Below, piece after piece: positions 60,888 through 64,000 of a DNA stretch of 64,000 bases. Position 1 is the first letter of the stretch. Every line of letters begins with the position of its first letter. The notes below the pieces were generated by a model. It had not been told where the DNA came from, made no database searches, and saw nothing but the letters and a program-made list of their open reading frames with translations. Made by a program: the position numbers and the translations under genes. The stretch is from Bacteroidota bacterium (GTDB lineage: Bacteria; Bacteroidota; Bacteroidia; Chitinophagales; Saprospiraceae), in assembly GCA_029572935.1 (NCBI GenBank), contig JAKQHM010000024.1, positions 35,547-99,546 on the forward strand, in the 5' to 3' direction.

Positions 60888-62789
60888 TTATTTTTCGGAT
60901 GGGGCCATGAGCTTGTCAAACTTCCTGATGATCTTTTCTTCTCCGATCAGTTCCAGTATGATTTCTTCGATCCGTTCTTTTTGATGGGAAGGAAATTGGG
61001 AAAGCATTTCCCTTAGCAGGATTTCCCGGTGCTTTTCGATCAAATGCAAAATCTTCCTTTCGTACTTTTTCTTTTGTTGCGGATCAGGGGAGCTTTGTTT
61101 TTTTCTGAGGCAATGGTCGCATATTCCGCAATCCGCCTCCGGGTTTTCGCCAAAGTACCGAAGGACAAAGGATTGCCGGCAATCTACGGTGTGTACAAAA
61201 TCTTTCATATACTCCAGTCTGCGCTCATATCTGCTGCGCAATTCATGTATCGCACTCAGATCCGGGATCCTGATATCCGGATCTGCGATGCTTATTATGA
61301 GTGTGGCCTTTGACCTGGGCGTGTATTTGATGAGTTGATTTCGGTTCAGAATAAGCAAAAATTCGCTCAATTCTTCCGAAGATATACCCAACAGTTGAGA
61401 AAGCAGGTCTTCGTGAATTTTGACCGGAACATCCAGGATGGATTCGTACATCCTCAGTATCGTACGGATCCACTCGGTTTCTTTTGCCAGGGATCTTGCT
61501 TCCATTTCCAGGTAGAGCTGGTCCGGTGCCATGTGAAAGTGGAGCAAGCTCGGTTCCAGGGCATCATGCTCCATTTCGATGACTCCTGCCTTTTCAAGAC
61601 AGCGTAGACAGGTATAAATTTCCTTGATTCCCAGGTTGCATGTTGAGGATAATCCAATCAGGTCGGGCGTTATTTCGAAGCTTTTCCGATCGGCTGGGAG
61701 CATCCTGATCAGTTCTTCGTAAAATTTCAGTAGTTTTTCTTCGGAGGGATAATTTGAATTCGCCTTTTCCGATAATTTTAAAAGATCCCGCTCGTGATAC
61801 AACAACACGCCATATGAACGCTGGCCCCCTCTGCCTGCGCGCCCCACTTCCTGAAAATATTCCTCGATGCTGTCCGGCAGATCCATGTGCAGGACCAGAT
61901 TTACATCCGGTTTGTCCACGCCCATTCCAAAAGCGTTGGTGCAACACATCACAGGAGTTTCGTCCCGCAACCACCGATCCAGGGCAGATTTTCGTTCCTG
62001 TAATTCCAGACCGGCGTGATAAAATCCGGCATGGATACCCTGTTGATTCAGGTATCTGGCTGTTGAGACCGTATGACTCCGGTTGCGCATATACACCAGA
62101 GAGGATACGCCTAACTTTTTCAGGATCCTGCTCATTTTGTCCGCCTTGTTTTCTTCTTCCAGGACACTCAGCGATATGTTTTTTCTGACGAAAGAACTTT
62201 TAAAAATGAATGGATTTCTTAATTCCAGTTTTTCGCATATTTCATTTTGAACTTCCGGCGTAGCGGTGGCTGTGAGGGCTATGACCGGACATTCGGAGAT
62301 CTTCCGGAATGCCTGAATTTTGAGATAAGCAGGTCTGAAGTCATGTCCCCATTGGGAAATGCAATGCGCTTCATCCACTGCTAAAAAACTCCAGTTCACC
62401 TGCCGAAACCAGCTGTGCACCAAAAGCGATCCCAGTTTTTCCGGACTGAGATACAGGATTTTGATTTCTCCCTGGATCACCGCATGCATCAGGGATTCCT
62501 GCTCGACAGCATTCAGTCCAGAGTAAAACATCGAAGCCGGGACACCTCTCTTGCGCAATGCCGTGACCTGATCCTGCATGAGCGCGATCAGGGGAGAAAC
62601 GACCAGGCATACACCTTCCAGGATCAGGGCGGGTACCTGATAGCAGAGAGATTTTCCCCCACCGGTAGGCAGCAGAGCAAAAGTATCCTGTGCACGAAGG
62701 ATGGAGGCGATAATGGCGTCCTGTCCGGACCTGAACTCAGAGTATCCCCAATATTGTTTTAAGACCTGTATCGGGAGCTTGGGGTGCAT
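60888..62789 (-). CDS. recQ: RecQ-family ATP-dependent DNA helicase
   Basis: 633 residues. Helicase motifs in order: FRSGQDAIIASIL (motif 0), LLPTGGGKSLCYQ (Walker A, about 40-52), VDEAHCISQWGHDFRPAY (DEAH and the RecQ aromatic loop), ALTATATPEV, TNAFGMGVDKPDV and HMDLPDSIEEYFQEVGRAGRGG (motif VI). The RecQ zinc-binding region has CRQSFVLRYFGENPEADCGICDHC with four Cys. No HRDC domain is evident at the C-terminus, where a short helical region follows. It unwinds DNA 3'-5' in recombination and repair. The start of the gene is 3 bases after the DUF6089 stop. Confidence 0.93.
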   Translation of the reverse strand: MHPKLPIQVLKQYWGYSEFRSGQDAIIASILRAQDTFALLPTGGGKSLCYQVPALILEGVCLVVSPLIALMQDQVTALRKRGVPASMFYSGLNAVEQESLMHAVIQGEIKILYLSPEKLGSLLVHSWFRQVNWSFLAVDEAHCISQWGHDFRPAYLKIQAFRKISECPVIALTATATPEVQNEICEKLELRNPFIFKSSFVRKNISLSVLEEENKADKMSRILKKLGVSSLVYMRNRSHTVSTARYLNQQGIHAGFYHAGLELQERKSALDRWLRDETPVMCCTNAFGMGVDKPDVNLVLHMDLPDSIEEYFQEVGRAGRGGQRSYGVLLYHERDLLKLSEKANSNYPSEEKLLKFYEELIRMLPADRKSFEITPDLIGLSSTCNLGIKEIYTCLRCLEKAGVIEMEHDALEPSLLHFHMAPDQLYLEMEARSLAKETEWIRTILRMYESILDVPVKIHEDLLSQLLGISSEELSEFLLILNRNQLIKYTPRSKATLIISIADPDIRIPDLSAIHELRSRYERRLEYMKDFVHTVDCRQSFVLRYFGENPEADCGICDHCLRKKQSSPDPQQKKKYERKILHLIEKHREILLREMLSQFPSHQKERIEEIILELIGEEKIIRKFDKLMAPSEK

Positions 62790-62792
62790 GTT

Positions 62793-63647
62793 TTACCGGA
62801 TTGTCGGATTTTTCAACTTGCCCCTGCTGGATTTTTTTTGTCGTTTGTCCTGATATCCCAGATCAAATAGTTTGTATTGAAAGCCCAGTAAGAAAGTTTG
62901 AAACCAATCATTGTCGTGGATATTTCCACGTTGAGCTCCCGCGGGTGCTTTAATCCCGTTGCCGATCTCGGCAGCGATTCTGCCCCTACTGTTCAATAAC
63001 AAATCATAATCGGCATATTTCCCGGACACATCGTCGAGAAAATCTGTGCTTGTGCTCCTCCACATGGCTTCGATAAATGTTGACCATTTCGAGTTGATCT
63101 GATAGTGCAAGGAGCCTCCAAAACTGAGTGAAGTTGAACTCAACCTGTAAAATGGAGGTCGTCCTGGCAAGCCTTGACCTTCTGTGCCCAATTCCACCAA
63201 TCTGATATCGTTTCCTTCAAAATTCCTCATCGGATCAAAATGGAAAATGCTGAATCCGGCCGATACAATGGGTGACCAACGGCCCAACATTTGATATCCT
63301 CCAAATGGTTTGATATCGAATAAAAAATCAAAATCCTGCACAGTTGAATGAAAACTCAGATTTCTTTTGATTTTCCAATCCTGCTTCGAAATGGCATCTG
63401 ATGCAGTAAGTTGCAATAGATGAAACTGCAAACGGACCCCAAAAAACGGGTGTAGTGAATATCGAACCAATATCCCACCTGCAGCTCTGGTTTGACGCAG
63501 CGAGGCGGCTGCGTTTTCAGTCAGATCTCCTGAATAATTGGCTCCTCCCAGCGACCATCCTGCTTCAAAGTCCTGCGCGTAAGCAACAGGAGCGAATGAA
63601 ATAGAGATTAGATATAATATGATTATAAAGTTTAATACTTTATTCAT
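62793..63647 (-). CDS. DUF6089-type outer-membrane beta-barrel protein
   Basis: 284 residues. Signal peptide ending at APVAYAQ. DFEAGWSLGGANYSGDL is the typical start of this Bacteroidota barrel family, and alternating strands with aromatic residues run to the end (WFQTFLLGFQYKLFDLG). A basic tail (QDKRQKKSSRGKLKNPTIR) follows the last strand. Function is unknown; an outer-membrane structural role is likely. It lies just upstream of recQ (3-base gap), probably on one transcript, with a TAnnTTTG element upstream. Confidence 0.8.
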   Translation of the reverse strand: MNKVLNFIIILYLISISFAPVAYAQDFEAGWSLGGANYSGDLTENAAASLRQTRAAGGILVRYSLHPFFGVRLQFHLLQLTASDAISKQDWKIKRNLSFHSTVQDFDFLFDIKPFGGYQMLGRWSPIVSAGFSIFHFDPMRNFEGNDIRLVELGTEGQGLPGRPPFYRLSSTSLSFGGSLHYQINSKWSTFIEAMWRSTSTDFLDDVSGKYADYDLLLNSRGRIAAEIGNGIKAPAGAQRGNIHDNDWFQTFLLGFQYKLFDLGYQDKRQKKSSRGKLKNPTIR

Positions 63648-63679
63648 TGATAAAATGTATGATATACATGATTGAAAAG

Positions 63680-63687
63680 CAAATTTA
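63680..63687 (-). promoter_or_regulatory. Promoter -7 element (TAnnTTTG) for the DUF6089-recQ transcript
   Basis: TAAATTTG on the minus strand, 32 bases before the ATG at 63647. No -33 TTG is seen. Confidence 0.45.
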
Positions 63688-63896
63688 GAATTTTTTTTTC
63701 ACTTGTACCTACTCCATTCCGATCCAGCCTCAACTCAAAAGTGCTGGGCAAGCCTGGTCGCTGAAAAACAGCAGTATTAAGGATACTCAAAGAGCTTTAC
63801 TATACCGCGATTTTTTTCATATATTAAAAATAGTTAATATTTAAGTGATGTATTTACGACACAACTGTCCAAAATAATTTTTTAAAATTAAACTTT

Positions 63897-63923
63897 CCCA
63901 CTTTTTGTCGCGCAAAAAGTGGG
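63897..63923. repeat. Perfect 11-bp palindrome (REP-like or terminator-like)
   Basis: CCCACTTTTTG and CAAAAAGTGGG form a perfect 11-bp stem around the loop TCGCG. It resembles dispersed palindromic repeats seen between genes in Bacteroidota, but only this copy was noticed here. With no following T run on either side it is not a standard terminator. Confidence 0.55.
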
Positions 63924-64000
63924 CAAAAACGCAGCCTTTTCTAAGGCGGCTTCTCCTTTGGCTACTATAGTCCATACTAGCCTCTTTTTGCAAGTTTTAC

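Larger units (their letters stand above)
63648..64000. other. Intergenic region at the right edge, no gene seen
   Basis: 353 bases, AT-rich, without an ORF I can support. It holds the promoter element of the DUF6089 gene and an 11-bp palindrome near its right end. The sequence beyond the window is needed to see which gene it precedes. Confidence 0.5.

Noticed and set aside
1-64000. tRNA, rRNA, CRISPR, insertion sequences and prophage genes
   Set aside because: I looked for these in the intergenic regions and the ORF products and saw none that could be supported by eye.

Overview
The window looks like a chromosomal segment of a Bacteroidota bacterium, most likely of the Saprospiria/Cytophagia side of the phylum. 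The evidence is gliding-motility ABC genes (gldA, gldF, gldG), type IX secretion (T9SS) C-terminal sorting domains, SprB-type repeats, a CarboxypepD_reg-type TonB-dependent receptor, DUF3098 and DUF6089 proteins, a zinc-less DksA/TraR protein, and many upstream elements matching the Bacteroidota -7 consensus TAnnTTTG. I see no rRNA, tRNA, CRISPR array, insertion sequence or prophage. Genus and species cannot be fixed from the sequence alone.

Layout. 1-2.7 kb: tail of an AraC-type regulator, an HTH/DUF2975 pair and a secreted S1/P1-type zinc hydrolase. 2.9-7.3 kb (minus): gldA-gldF-gldG-DUF4340. 7.3-10 kb (minus): ftsX-DUF3098-uppP-truB, an envelope/division and tRNA-modification operon. 10.1-12.6 kb (minus): di-haem peroxidase lipoprotein overlapping a glycosyltransferase. 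12.7-16.5 kb (plus): outer-membrane porin-like barrel, APC permease and Cys/Met-type PLP enzyme in a tight operon. 16.9-22.2 kb: pnuC, a TonB-dependent receptor, a secreted cyclophilin and an MFS transporter. 22.3-28.1 kb (minus): a second gldA-gldF-gldG set, followed by a large beta-propeller protein with a T9SS signal.

28.4-43.3 kb (plus) is a surface-polysaccharide cluster: Wzz-like chain-length protein, RfbF and RfbG (CDP-glucose pathway), a 3,5-epimerase, a TylC3-type sugar C-methyltransferase, a 4-ketoreductase-like SDR, a CmcI-type methyltransferase, Wzx flippase, three glycosyltransferases, a Wzy-like polymerase and a two-domain oxidoreductase. The gene set suggests a CDP-activated, 6-deoxy, branched (3-C-methyl) sugar put into a Wzx/Wzy-type glycan. 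A further Gfo/Idh/MocA oxidoreductase lies at 51.9 kb.

43.3-53 kb: SAM methyltransferase, an FtsE-like ABC protein that has lost most catalytic motifs, ffh (SRP GTPase), a 1052-residue T9SS cargo protein joining a thioredoxin-like domain to SprB and PKD repeats, and a secreted cysteine-rich protein with a dockerin-like end. 53-63.6 kb: DUF1015, gcvT, a HEAT-repeat/cyclophilin lipoprotein, DksA-like protein, SDR-type threonine dehydrogenase, a membrane-anchored coiled-coil protein, a DEDDy exonuclease, RecQ helicase and a DUF6089 barrel. The right edge holds a perfect 11-bp palindrome. The most unusual items are the two gld ABC modules about 20 kb apart, the apparently ATPase-dead FtsE-like protein beside ffh, the CDP-branched-sugar cluster, and a 32-codon ORF fitted exactly between two polysaccharide genes.
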